From: Candidatus Zixiibacteriota bacterium
GTDB taxonomy: Bacteria > Zixibacteria > MSB-5A5 > GN15 > FEB-12
Length of the DNA: 64,000 bases
Direction: 5' to 3'
Assembly (NCBI GenBank): GCA_022571985.1
Contig: JACZWU010000004.1
Span: 128,319 to 192,318 of the forward strand
The position numbers were made by a program, and so were the translations under genes. Of the stretch, positions 7,582-16,105 are shown in pieces. How positions within the stretch are numbered: position 1 is the stretch's first letter; each line of letters opens with the position of its first letter. The notes beneath the pieces are model-generated. The model saw only the letters and a program-made list of their open reading frames with translations, made no database searches and was not told the origin of the DNA.

Positions 7582-8601
7582 ATGGACAAAACTTCCCTCG
7601 CCCTTGCAAAAGTATATCGTGGTGATGCTATTGAAGCTGTGCACTATGGTTCAATAGCCGTGGTCAATGAACAGGGCGAATTGACCCACTACGTCGGTGA
7701 GCCGGAAATGGTGATTTCGATGCGTTCTTCGGTCAAGCCGTTTCAGGCGCTACCGCTGCTATTGTCCGGCGGGTTTGACCATTTTGGCTTTTCGGTTAAG
7801 CAGTTAGCCATTATGTGTGCTTCGCATAACGGTACCGATGAACATAGAGATTTGGTCATTTCAAATCTCAAAGCTGCCGGCAACAGCGCCGAAGATTTAC
7901 AATGCGGATCTCACTGGCCAATGGGGCTGCGTCTTGATGGCGTCTATCCGACTGAAGAAGAAGAGAATGACCCGCTCCGGCATAACTGTTCAGGTAAGCA
8001 TTCCGGTTTTTTGGCGCTGACAAAATTCTTTAATGAAGACAGCAAAGAGTACCTGAACCCGCAAAGCAAAATGCAAAAACTGATAAAACAGGCGGTGGCC
8101 GATATGTGCGAATATCCTGTCGATAAATTAGGAGTGGCAATCGACGGCTGCAGCGCCCCGGTTTTCTCCTTTCCGCTTATAAATCTGGCCAGAGGATTCA
8201 AGAACCTGGCTACTAAGCAGGCAAAATCTCCCGAAACGCAGAACGCTCTTGAGCGGATATTTAAAGCTATGACCGGTTATCCCAAAATGGTAGCCGGCGA
8301 AAAGCGCTTTGACTATGACCTGATGCGCTCAATTCCAGAAAACGCTGTCTGCAAAGTAGGGGCGGAATCGGTTGAGGGGCTGGGTTTTGCGAAACAAAAA
8401 ATCGGCATAGCCGTAAAAATAGGCGACGGCAATGCCCGGGCTTTGTGGCCGGTCTGTATGGAAGTATTAAGGCAGTTAGATATTGTTGACAGCATCGATA
8501 AATTTCCCTTTCTAAAGAGATATGACAGGCCGCAAGTGAAAAATTATACCAAGAAAGTGACCGGCAAAATAGAGCCGGTTTTTGAGCTAAAGAAAGTCTG
8601 A
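7582..8601 (+). CDS. L-asparaginase II family protein (Rhizobium AII-like)
   Basis: A 339-residue protein of the COG4448-type asparaginases, structurally unrelated to E. coli AnsA/AnsB. Recognisable blocks are SMRSSVKPFQALPL near the start, CASHNGTDEHRDLV, the HNCSGKHSGFLA block and IDGCSAPVFSFPL. In this family the Ser-x-x-Lys and the cysteine/lysine block form the active site hydrolysing asparagine to aspartate and ammonia in the cytoplasm. No signal peptide is seen. It begins two bases after the HEPN stop with no obvious ribosome site, so either it is read through from the defence pair or the island inserted directly in front of it. Confidence 0.9.
   Translation: MDKTSLALAKVYRGDAIEAVHYGSIAVVNEQGELTHYVGEPEMVISMRSSVKPFQALPLLLSGGFDHFGFSVKQLAIMCASHNGTDEHRDLVISNLKAAGNSAEDLQCGSHWPMGLRLDGVYPTEEEENDPLRHNCSGKHSGFLALTKFFNEDSKEYLNPQSKMQKLIKQAVADMCEYPVDKLGVAIDGCSAPVFSFPLINLARGFKNLATKQAKSPETQNALERIFKAMTGYPKMVAGEKRFDYDLMRSIPENAVCKVGAESVEGLGFAKQKIGIAVKIGDGNARALWPVCMEVLRQLDIVDSIDKFPFLKRYDRPQVKNYTKKVTGKIEPVFELKKV
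8560..8583 (+). terminator. Possible intrinsic terminator inside the asparaginase 3' end
   Basis: ACCGGC (8560-8565) and GCCGGT (8574-8579) form a perfect six-pair stem with an eight-base loop, followed by five T residues. It overlaps the last codons of the asparaginase gene, which is unusual, so confidence is low. Confidence 0.3.
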
Positions 8602-8737
8602 TGACGAAATATCTCTACATAGAATCGAGCCGGCCTCACTTGGGGCTGGGCTATCATCGCCGGAGGATAAAAAGTCACACCTGAGTTGCCTTCTTTTTTT
8701 GATCGTCTAAAACGTTAAACGAAAATTAAAGGAGACA

Positions 8738-10144
8738 ATGATGAAACGAACACGCCAGCCGGCTGAGCCATACCGGATCAAGTCGGTCGAACCAATCAAG
8801 CTGCTGCCCCGTCACCTGCGGGAAGAAAAAATAATACAGGCCAATTATAATGTTTTTAAGTTAGACGCTCCGGATATCTATATTGATCTGCTGACAGATT
8901 CCGGCACCAGCGCTATGTCTGCCAGACAGTGGGCGGCGCTGATGCTGGGTGACGAATCATACGCCGGCTCGACGTCATTCAGAAATTTCGAGAAAGTTGT
9001 CAAAGATATTTTCCGAAAAGAATTTGTCATTCCCTGCCATCAGGGCAGAGCCGCTGAACATTTGCTCTTTTCGGTTTTAGACACCAAGGGCAAGTATGTG
9101 CCGAACAACACCCACTTCGACACTACCAAAGGAAATACCCAGCACAAGCAGGGCATTCCGGTTGATTTTCCCTGTGCCGAGAGTATGTCGGCTGAGCCTC
9201 TGCCTTTTAAGGGGAATATGGATATTGAAAAGTTCGAACAGTTTGTTGCCGAGCATGGCGCCGGAAAAATTCCGCTGGTGCTGATGACTATCACTAACAA
9301 CTCAGTCGGTGGTCAGCCGGTATCGATGAAAAACATCAAAGAAGTTTCAGGAATCTGCTACAGATATAAATTGCCATTTTTTATCGACAGCGCCCGTTTT
9401 GCCGAGAACTGTTTTTTCATCAAGAAGAACGAAGCCGGCTATGCCCAGAAGCCTATTAAAGAAATTGCACAGGAGTTGTTTGAACAGTGTGACGGAGTTC
9501 TGATGTCTGCCAAAAAAGACGGACTGGCAAATATCGGCGGATTTCTGGCTGTCAACGATGAAAAGTTGTACCAGCAGCTTACTGAACTGATGGTTATTAT
9601 AGAGGGCTTTCCGACCTACGGAGGTCTGGCCGGCAGAGATCTGGAGATTTTAGCTGTCGGTTTGGAAGAAGTTTTAGACCATGACTATCTTGATTTCCGG
9701 GTTGACCAGGTCAGATATTTTGGTGAAAGGCTTATTGAAAAAGGAATTCCGATAGTCGAACCGACCGGCGGTAATGCGGTCTTTATCGACGCCGGAAAGT
9801 TTCTGCCGCATATTCCGGCCGAGCAGTTTCCCGGGCAGTCGTTAGTAGTTGAACTTTACCGAGAGGGAGGTGTGCGAACAGCCGAGATTGGTTCGCTGAT
9901 GCTTGGCGGCATAGATCCGAATACGGGAGAAAACAAAATGGCCCTGCGCGAACTTGTGCGGCTGGCTTTGCCGCGCCGGGTTTATACCAATTCTCATTTT
10001 GATTATGTTGCCGAAGTTGCCGAAAGAATTGTCAGTAACAAAGATAATCTCAAGGGTTACGAAATTAAACGCGCTCCGAAGATTCTTCGACATTTCACCT
10101 GCGATTTACAACCAGCCGAAGCTGTTATGTCTCCGGTAGGATAA
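8738..10144 (+). CDS. tnaA: Tryptophanase (tryptophan indole-lyase)
   Basis: A 468-residue beta-eliminating PLP lyase that turns tryptophan into indole, pyruvate and ammonia and can also act on cysteine or serine. The N-terminus (AEPYRIKSVEPIKLLPR) and DIYIDLLTDSGTSAMS are shared by tryptophanase and tyrosine phenol-lyase. Specificity positions favour tryptophanase: FDTT rather than FTTT, DSARFAEN rather than DATRCVEN, VRTAEIG with isoleucine where tyrosine phenol-lyases have arginine, and the terminal ILRHFT with the conserved histidine. The PLP lysine lies in MSAKKDG. The start follows AAAGGAGAC; a second ATG is at 8741. No TnaC-like leader or permease is next to it; a lipoprotein gene follows five bases on. 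Confidence 0.92.
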   Translation: MMKRTRQPAEPYRIKSVEPIKLLPRHLREEKIIQANYNVFKLDAPDIYIDLLTDSGTSAMSARQWAALMLGDESYAGSTSFRNFEKVVKDIFRKEFVIPCHQGRAAEHLLFSVLDTKGKYVPNNTHFDTTKGNTQHKQGIPVDFPCAESMSAEPLPFKGNMDIEKFEQFVAEHGAGKIPLVLMTITNNSVGGQPVSMKNIKEVSGICYRYKLPFFIDSARFAENCFFIKKNEAGYAQKPIKEIAQELFEQCDGVLMSAKKDGLANIGGFLAVNDEKLYQQLTELMVIIEGFPTYGGLAGRDLEILAVGLEEVLDHDYLDFRVDQVRYFGERLIEKGIPIVEPTGGNAVFIDAGKFLPHIPAEQFPGQSLVVELYREGGVRTAEIGSLMLGGIDPNTGENKMALRELVRLALPRRVYTNSHFDYVAEVAERIVSNKDNLKGYEIKRAPKILRHFTCDLQPAEAVMSPVG

Positions 10145-10149
10145 TTGAA

Positions 10150-10740
10150 GTGAAATTTTCATATGCGGCTTTCGTTATGGTGGCTCTCTTTCTGGCAGTT
10201 TCGTCCTGCGGACTGAAAATTGAGACAGGTCAGACTGTCGATGAAGCTACCGAGTCAAATCAGCAGCGTGCCGGCAGGATTCGTTCAAATTGGGCGGAGC
10301 AGTTAAGAAATAAGCCGCCGATGACAATGGCCGAGCTGGTCAAAACTCATATCGATTCGGTATCAGCGATGTACCTGCGGTACGGTTACAAGATAGTCGG
10401 AGAGTGGCAGCAGGGCAACGAGGGCCGAGGGCAGGCTGTGGATGCCTCCGAAATGCGTCAAGTAGTCAACAGCTGGGTGGTCGCCGAAAAGCCAATTTTG
10501 AAAGCTTATGAAGATAATCTCGAATATGGCCTAAGACTCGTTCGCGATAGCAGGCATTATGACCAGAGCACTATGGATCTGTTTGACCAGCTGGCCCGGG
10601 CATACTATGACTGCCACAGCGTTGTCTTTTATCCAAACCAAAATGTCGAGTTCTACGAGGAAGAGCTAATAGATATTGAACGAAGAATTCGCCAATTAAG
10701 CGGGGAACTTGACCGCAAGCTAAGAGTATATTCGAACTGA
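10150..10740 (+). CDS. Predicted lipoprotein of unknown function
   Basis: A 196-residue protein with an N-terminal lipobox (AVSSC near residue 20), so it should be lipidated and anchored in a membrane. The rest is helical and charged, with an aromatic-rich middle (QLARAYYDCHSVVFYP) and a possible C-terminal coiled coil (ELIDIERRIRQLSGELDRK). No family is recognised. The GTG start is five bases after the tryptophanase stop and is preceded by AGGATAA as a ribosome site, so the two genes are probably co-transcribed; whether they share a role is unknown. Confidence 0.75.
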   Translation: MKFSYAAFVMVALFLAVSSCGLKIETGQTVDEATESNQQRAGRIRSNWAEQLRNKPPMTMAELVKTHIDSVSAMYLRYGYKIVGEWQQGNEGRGQAVDASEMRQVVNSWVVAEKPILKAYEDNLEYGLRLVRDSRHYDQSTMDLFDQLARAYYDCHSVVFYPNQNVEFYEEELIDIERRIRQLSGELDRKLRVYSN

Positions 10741-10777
10741 TAATTCATTCTTAGCTAAGCTGCGCAGTCCGAGCGAA

Positions 10778-11686
10778 TCAATCGGGCTTACCTAATTCCA
10801 AGTGGTTTAAGAAATCAATAAAGTGTGGTCGATTATGCTGGTAGGTTCCGGGAATACCCAAGAATACTACGGCCATAGCTCCCTTGGTAGTTTTTGGGAA
10901 AACTAACTCATAATGCATAGATAAGGACGTATCTAATTTTTTGTATATGCTCAATCCATTGATCGAATCATCAGTAGAATTCTCTGGGCTAAGTCCAAAT
11001 GACTCAAGCCAAAAAGAATCGAATGTTTTGCTGACCCCTTCAGGAGAATAGACAATCATAATAGTCGACTGAGAATACCCATCGTTGTCTGAATGTTTTC
11101 CAAAGCCCGTAGAAATACCAGCTATCTGCGTTTGAAGGTCGTTGTTCGCTTTGTATTGCAGGAGTTTGTGTACCATGAAATAACATGGAAAATCTACTCG
11201 CCAGTTTCCCCAAGCGGACGACAGGTCAAACATCTCGCCTTGAACCGTAAGATTGAAAGAAGTTGGTATTGGAGCAGTTACCTGCAGGGAATCGGCAATG
11301 TTCGAATTTAGCTTCTCAAGTACTGAGTGTGCCCCATATACTCCCATAGTGGTTGCCCATGCGAAGCATTGGGTCAGAACACCATCTTTATCATCCGGCA
11401 AGAATGTTCCCTGGTGCGCATAAAGGTGTTTTATATGAGAGTCAATAATTGAATAGAGATGCTCTTTCAATGCCTTGTGTTTTTCTGCCGGCGCAGATTC
11501 GTAGTATTCATTTAACCAGCTGTTAAACCTGATGAGTTCAATTGGGTTTTTTACAGCGTCGCGAATTGGATCCGAAAGGGGTTCTCGAGAATAGGATTGG
11601 CCATTTTGCGGATATGATGTAGAAACCGACAGGATCACTATTGCACCCATGACCATCAAGACCAATTTGATCGCTTTCAGTTTCAT
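10778..11686 (-). CDS. Secreted protein of unknown function
   Basis: A 302-residue protein on the opposite strand to its neighbours. It has a signal sequence (hydrophobic residues 8-22, likely cut near TSYP/QNGQ). The mature part begins with a helical region rich in His and Glu and continues into a mixed alpha/beta part with a YSPEGVSKTFDSFWLESFG patch. No motif that I recognise. It stands alone, converging on the tryptophanase-lipoprotein pair and diverging from the surface operon. A TATAAT-like -10 lies about 60 bases upstream on its strand, without a convincing -35. Its isolation and strand suggest later insertion, but base composition is not strikingly different. Confidence 0.65.
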   Translation of the reverse strand: MKLKAIKLVLMVMGAIVILSVSTSYPQNGQSYSREPLSDPIRDAVKNPIELIRFNSWLNEYYESAPAEKHKALKEHLYSIIDSHIKHLYAHQGTFLPDDKDGVLTQCFAWATTMGVYGAHSVLEKLNSNIADSLQVTAPIPTSFNLTVQGEMFDLSSAWGNWRVDFPCYFMVHKLLQYKANNDLQTQIAGISTGFGKHSDNDGYSQSTIMIVYSPEGVSKTFDSFWLESFGLSPENSTDDSINGLSIYKKLDTSLSMHYELVFPKTTKGAMAVVFLGIPGTYQHNRPHFIDFLNHLELGKPD

Positions 11687-11964
11687 GAATTTCTCTGCAA
11701 TTTTGCGGCTGATTCTTTTCTTATTCTCTCACAGAGTGAATATATTATAGTTGACCTAATTTAACAGAGGATAACTTCTAACATTCTGTGGCGCAACAAG
11801 GATATATAATATCAATTTCCACAGCATTTATGCAACGGTTGTCACAAAATCTGCCTTTTTTCTCAAGAATCGCAGATACTGCCATGGCTTCCCCTTTGTG
11901 GTAAGTGCGCCTAAGTTGTTGCAATACAGATGCTTAGTTATGGCGGACTAAAGCTCAGGCATAA
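11687..11964. other. Upstream intergenic region of the surface operon
   Basis: There is no gene in this divergent spacer. The part before the sigma-54 site is where an enhancer-binding activator would dock. I see scattered GTTG/CAAC half-sites (for example near 11776, 11832, 11916) but no clean paired operator. Confidence 0.4.
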
Positions 11965-11981
11965 TTGGCCGATGTATTGCT
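11965..11981 (+). promoter_or_regulatory. Sigma-54 (RpoN) promoter candidate for the surface operon
   Basis: TTGGCCGATGTATTGCT matches the consensus YTGGCACGRNNNTTGCW at both the -24 (TTGGC) and -12 (TTGCT) blocks with exact spacing; the CAC part of the -24 element is poor. Transcription would begin near 11992, giving a leader of about 217 nt before the ATG at 12209. No competing sigma-70 promoter was found close to the gene. A sigma-54 promoter would need an AAA+ activator, which is not in this window. Confidence 0.55.
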
Positions 11982-12082
11982 ATAGGTACTATAGAATAAA
12001 CCCTGCCTAGATATTGACTTAATTAAGGGAACTTACTACATTACAGCGGTTTATAAAATGCAAACAGGAGAAAATATATAGT

Positions 12083-12205
12083 TCTACAGTTAACGTGTTT
12101 TTTGGTGTAAATGGCTCTAATAGAGCTGGTTTGAATGTTAACGCCTAAAAGGCCCTGAAACTGTAGATTTATCTGCAAGCTTCCTGGGCCGGGAATTATG
12201 CCCGG
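12083..12205 (+). ncRNA. Structured 5' leader of the porU operon (unidentified)
   Basis: A closing helix is formed by TCTACAGTT (12083-12091) and AACTGTAGA (12159-12167), nine perfect pairs. Inside are hairpins GCTCT-AAT-AGAGC (12114-12126) and GCC-TAAAA-GGC (12143-12153). A further hairpin CCGGG-AATTATG-CCCGG (12189-12205) ends three bases before the ATG. A GTTAAC pair (in 12089-12095 and 12137-12142) could form instead of the closing helix. This looks like a regulatory leader, but it matches no riboswitch class I can name. Confidence 0.45.
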
Positions 12206-12208
12206 TTG

Positions 12209-15200
12209 ATGAAAAAAGCTTTTCAAAAACTCTCACTTCAAATTTTAGCAGCTATGCTATTGGGATTTTCTCTTTCAATAGCGGCGCCAAACAATATAAC
12301 AGTTCTCAGCTCAAGCTCGGAAGAATTTCACTTCGTGATTCATTTTGGTGGCGGCCTGGACAGGCTCAATAAGATCGTAGGCCAGGATTCCCTTTTATAT
12401 TTAAGTCGAGCTGTTCAAATCGGCGTTCCCTATGGAGCGACCACCAGACTGGCAGCTGTTAATGGTACCGGACAAGTTTCTATAAGCAAGAATTCGCTGA
12501 GTTTCTCAAACCAGAATCGCACCGTAGCAGCTTCCCCTCTGGCCAGTCTTTCTGAAAACTGGGAGATGCGCCGCAGACAATTTGTGACAGTGGTTGTCTC
12601 GCCTGCCTCGGCTGGTTTTGTTTTCAATAATGTCGAAATCAAAGTTGTCTTTGACGGTGCCAGAGCTGAGATAGGAACTTCTCTTGATGATGATAAAATT
12701 TTTGAAAGAATTTTCGCAAGCTCAATAGCCAACTGGCAGGAATGTGGCAACTGGGCTGCTGCCCCGAGAATAGCGGCCAAGGCTGCTTTTATAGCTGCTC
12801 CGTTTTCTTATGCGGCCGACTGGTATAAAATAGAAATTAGCAGCAATTCAATTTATTCAGTTAGTTTTAGTGATCTTACTGCTGCCGGTTCTCTTTTGCA
12901 GTCGATAGCTACTGCTGATTTGTTTGTGTATTACGGAGGCGGCCAGCATGTTGACCCGCTGCTTCAAAATCCCCGCCCGACATTTGACCAGATAGCTATC
13001 GAGATTGAAGATAACAACAGCAACGGCAGCTTTGATGCCGGTGACAGAATTTTATTCTATGGTGAGTCAGTTAATCGCTGGGAGTATGACAGCGTCGGCG
13101 GAAGCTATGTCAAAAACACTTACACCGACAGAAATGTATACTGGTTAGCGGTCTCATCGTCTATTCCGGAATCACCTTTGAGAATTTCTACTGTCGATGT
13201 CACCCCCGATGGTACCGCCATCGATACCATGAACAGCTACCGGCGCTACTTGAGAGTTGAGCAGGATAATTTGCTGAGACGTTTCTCTGATGGCGCACCC
13301 GACGATTATTACAACTGGTACTGGGCAGCCAGCGACACTCTTACTCTGTTTGTGTCTACATCGGACCGGGTAGTGGGCCAGACAGTAAACATATTTTTGG
13401 GTGGTCGCACCTTTGATACTACCGGAATTCTGGATGCTGTCGGCTTTATGGATTTGACAGTGAATGGACAGGCGGCCTCGTCAAAGGTCTGCGATAAGTT
13501 TTTCTGCAGCTACCTGGCTGATAACCTTGTGGCCGGATTGAACCAATTTGATTTGACTCTCTGGGGTGCCATTATAGCTGCCCCGCATTTCGATTATCTG
13601 GAAATGGACTATGAAGCATTCCTGACTCCATCAGGAAATAAGATCGATGCTTCAGTAGGGTCTTACAATGGCAGAGTTCGTCTGGACATTATCGACAATT
13701 TTACCTCTCAGCCGGTGCTGTATAATCTTGATAACCCCGGCCAGCCACTTAAATTAACAGGTTTCGAAAGACAGAACGGACTTTTGTCTTTTGAAGCGAA
13801 CTTAGCGCCCGGCTCAGCCAACCGGTTTTTTGCAATTGGAACGGGGGAAATAAGACAGCCTCTGGCTTTCACCAAAGCTGCACCTGTCGACCTCTACGCC
13901 AGCAGCTCTCAGACCGATATGGTAATAATAACGACAGCCGGACTGGCTGCTGCCTTAAGCGGATATGTCGGCTATCGCAGCGCCCAGGGACATTCTATAA
14001 AAATTGTTACGGTCAGCGACATCATGGATAACTTTGCTTTTGGTCTGTACGACCCGACCGCTATAAGAGATTACTTAAAATATGCCTATGAAAATTACGC
14101 TTCACCTCCACCGGCGCATGTTTTGTTTGTCGGAGACGCCAACTATGATTTCACAGACAGACTGGGCACAGGCGTGCCGAATTTTGTACCCGCCTACCTT
14201 TTGCCATTTGATAAAACCTTGTCCGATGACAACTACGTTTATTTTGGCGAGTATGGTCTGATTGACAGCGACAGCAGCTATCTCTCCGGTGACAGAGGCT
14301 TTGATATGATTCCCTCCAGATGGCCGGTCAGGACATCTTCTGAAATTGCCAGTATTACTTCCAAGCTGATGGCCTACGAATCAGCGCAATCGTTCGGAAG
14401 CTGGCGGACGAATATAACGCTGGTTGCCGATGATGAGTTTGGCGCTTTTAATAACGAAACGTTTCATGTGACGCAGACGGAAAAACTGGGGAACGATCAT
14501 GTCCCTGATTTTATCAACAAAGAAAAACTTTATCTGTGGGACTATCCGCTGTTAAACGGGGAAAAGCCCGAAGTAAACAGCGCTGTTATAAATGCAGTTA
14601 ATCAGGGAACTTTGGTTTTGAACTATGTCGGCCACGGTAGTCCCGAGGTCTGGGCACACGAACATATATTAAAAAGAACTTCTGACCTGCCGCGTATGAC
14701 AAACTTCGACAGGCTGCCTCTTGTATATACAGCTTCCTGTGCGATAGGCTTCTTTGATGACCCCAAGCGTGAAGGCATGGCTGAAGATTTTATAGCCATG
14801 CAGGGCGGAGCTATCTCTGTAATTTCAGCTACCAGGCTGGTTTATTCTTCTGATAATGCAGCTTTTAACCGGCAGGTTTTTGATATTATGCTGTACGATG
14901 ATTCACTTACCATGAGTGAAGCTCTCTATGCTGCCAAACTCTTGAGACAATACGCCACAGTTAATCCGCCGTCACCGGTTTTGAATGACCGTAATTATAT
15001 GTATTTTGGTGATCCTTTTTTGCGTCTGGCCAATCCAACCAGTAATGTCACGGTTGATTCCATGCTGAATTCTCTGGAGGCTTTAAGAACCGCCAGAATA
15101 ACCGGTTCGGTAACAGACGCTGGCGGCAATCTCATTACAGCAGACGGGCAATTAACTATAACAGTCTTTGACTCTGAGAGAGATAAGACCTACCGGCTAC

Positions 15201-16093
15201 TGAACAGCGCCGGCAACGTGATACAGACAATAAATTACAAAGTTGCCGGTCCGACAATTTTTCGGGGAACGGCATCTATCACCGGCGGCAAATATGATTT
15301 TAGTTTTATTCCGCCGCTTGATATAGGTTATGGAGGCAGCGGTGCAAAAGTTTCCATGTATGCCGTACTCGGCGCCATTGATGCGGTAGGAATTATTGAT
15401 TCTATCACAGTTGCCACAACAGTAGCAAATTCCACTGACAGCACGGGACCAGATATCTCTCTTAGTTTCTCCGGTAAACCGTTTGCGCCCGGGGGTAATT
15501 TAGTTAGTCCGGGGGACATACTGGAAATAGAGCTCTCCGACCCCTCAGGCATAAACCTTGCCGGCGGATTGGGACACGGAATTTCAATTGAATTTGACGG
15601 CGAGGCAACTTCGGCAATCAATCTGACCGGCCTCTTCAATTTTGATCAGGATGATTTCACCACCGGCAGATTATTCTATGCACTGGACCAGCTCGAAGCG
15701 GGCGAGCATAGTATCAAATTAAAAGCCTGGGACAACGCCAATAATTCATCGTCCGTGTTATTTACCGTTGATATGGTCAATAGTTCATTTCTGGCGATTC
15801 AGCAACTTCTGAATTATCCCAATCCGATGACAGATAAAACGAGCTTCTCGTATTCATTGACTCAGACAGTAGAAAAATTAACGCTTGAGATATTTACTCT
15901 CTCTGGCCGCAAAATAAATAGTTTTCAGCGCTTTTCTCTGGCAGCCGCCTATTATGACGATATTGTCTGGGACGGGCGTGACGCCTTTGGTGACCGGGTA
16001 GCAACCGGTGTTTATATTTTCAAAGCAACTGCACTGCCGGCTACCGGCAAGGCGGTTGAAGAATTCGGAAAAATTGTAGTTATTAATCAATAA
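12209..16093 (+). CDS. porU: PorU-like C25 (gingipain-family) peptidase of type IX secretion
   Basis: A 1294-residue protein with a signal peptide (cut near SLSIA), a long beta-rich N-terminal part, a C25 peptidase domain from about residue 570, and a C-terminal sorting-type domain (NYPNPMTDKTSF to GVYIFKA). The catalytic dyad is visible: His809 in NYVGHGSPEVW and Cys844 in YTASCAIGFFDDP. The surrounding GGAISVISATRLVYSS and the later YMYFGDPFLRL match PorU more closely than ordinary gingipains. In Bacteroidota PorU is the cell-surface sortase that removes sorting domains from T9SS cargo and joins the cargo to surface lipopolysaccharide. The ATG at 12209 is preferred to an adjacent TTG. It is first in an eight-gene operon; the next gene is porV-like, the order known from Bacteroidota. 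Confidence 0.85.
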   Translation: MKKAFQKLSLQILAAMLLGFSLSIAAPNNITVLSSSSEEFHFVIHFGGGLDRLNKIVGQDSLLYLSRAVQIGVPYGATTRLAAVNGTGQVSISKNSLSFSNQNRTVAASPLASLSENWEMRRRQFVTVVVSPASAGFVFNNVEIKVVFDGARAEIGTSLDDDKIFERIFASSIANWQECGNWAAAPRIAAKAAFIAAPFSYAADWYKIEISSNSIYSVSFSDLTAAGSLLQSIATADLFVYYGGGQHVDPLLQNPRPTFDQIAIEIEDNNSNGSFDAGDRILFYGESVNRWEYDSVGGSYVKNTYTDRNVYWLAVSSSIPESPLRISTVDVTPDGTAIDTMNSYRRYLRVEQDNLLRRFSDGAPDDYYNWYWAASDTLTLFVSTSDRVVGQTVNIFLGGRTFDTTGILDAVGFMDLTVNGQAASSKVCDKFFCSYLADNLVAGLNQFDLTLWGAIIAAPHFDYLEMDYEAFLTPSGNKIDASVGSYNGRVRLDIIDNFTSQPVLYNLDNPGQPLKLTGFERQNGLLSFEANLAPGSANRFFAIGTGEIRQPLAFTKAAPVDLYASSSQTDMVIITTAGLAAALSGYVGYRSAQGHSIKIVTVSDIMDNFAFGLYDPTAIRDYLKYAYENYASPPPAHVLFVGDANYDFTDRLGTGVPNFVPAYLLPFDKTLSDDNYVYFGEYGLIDSDSSYLSGDRGFDMIPSRWPVRTSSEIASITSKLMAYESAQSFGSWRTNITLVADDEFGAFNNETFHVTQTEKLGNDHVPDFINKEKLYLWDYPLLNGEKPEVNSAVINAVNQGTLVLNYVGHGSPEVWAHEHILKRTSDLPRMTNFDRLPLVYTASCAIGFFDDPKREGMAEDFIAMQGGAISVISATRLVYSSDNAAFNRQVFDIMLYDDSLTMSEALYAAKLLRQYATVNPPSPVLNDRNYMYFGDPFLRLANPTSNVTVDSMLNSLEALRTARITGSVTDAGGNLITADGQLTITVFDSERDKTYRLLNSAGNVIQTINYKVAGPTIFRGTASITGGKYDFSFIPPLDIGYGGSGAKVSMYAVLGAIDAVGIIDSITVATTVANSTDSTGPDISLSFSGKPFAPGGNLVSPGDILEIELSDPSGINLAGGLGHGISIEFDGEATSAINLTGLFNFDQDDFTTGRLFYALDQLEAGEHSIKLKAWDNANNSSSVLFTVDMVNSSFLAIQQLLNYPNPMTDKTSFSYSLTQTVEKLTLEIFTLSGRKINSFQRFSLAAAYYDDIVWDGRDAFGDRVATGVYIFKATALPATGKAVEEFGKIVVINQ

Positions 16094-16105
16094 TTGGAGT
16101 ACTCG

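Noticed and set aside
8601-8684. Small frame of 27 codons (MTKYLYIESSRPHLG...) overlapping the asparaginase stop
   Set aside because: It has an ATGA-type overlap but no detectable homology, and ends at a TGA with no sensible continuation; probably chance or a remnant.
8738-10144. Tyrosine phenol-lyase as the identity of the beta-eliminating lyase
   Set aside because: The N-terminus fits, but the active-site residues that set specificity match tryptophanase.
12083-12205. Cyclic-di-GMP, SAM, preQ1 or THF riboswitch for the folded leader
   Set aside because: The conserved sequence blocks of those classes are absent, so it is listed only as an unidentified structured leader.
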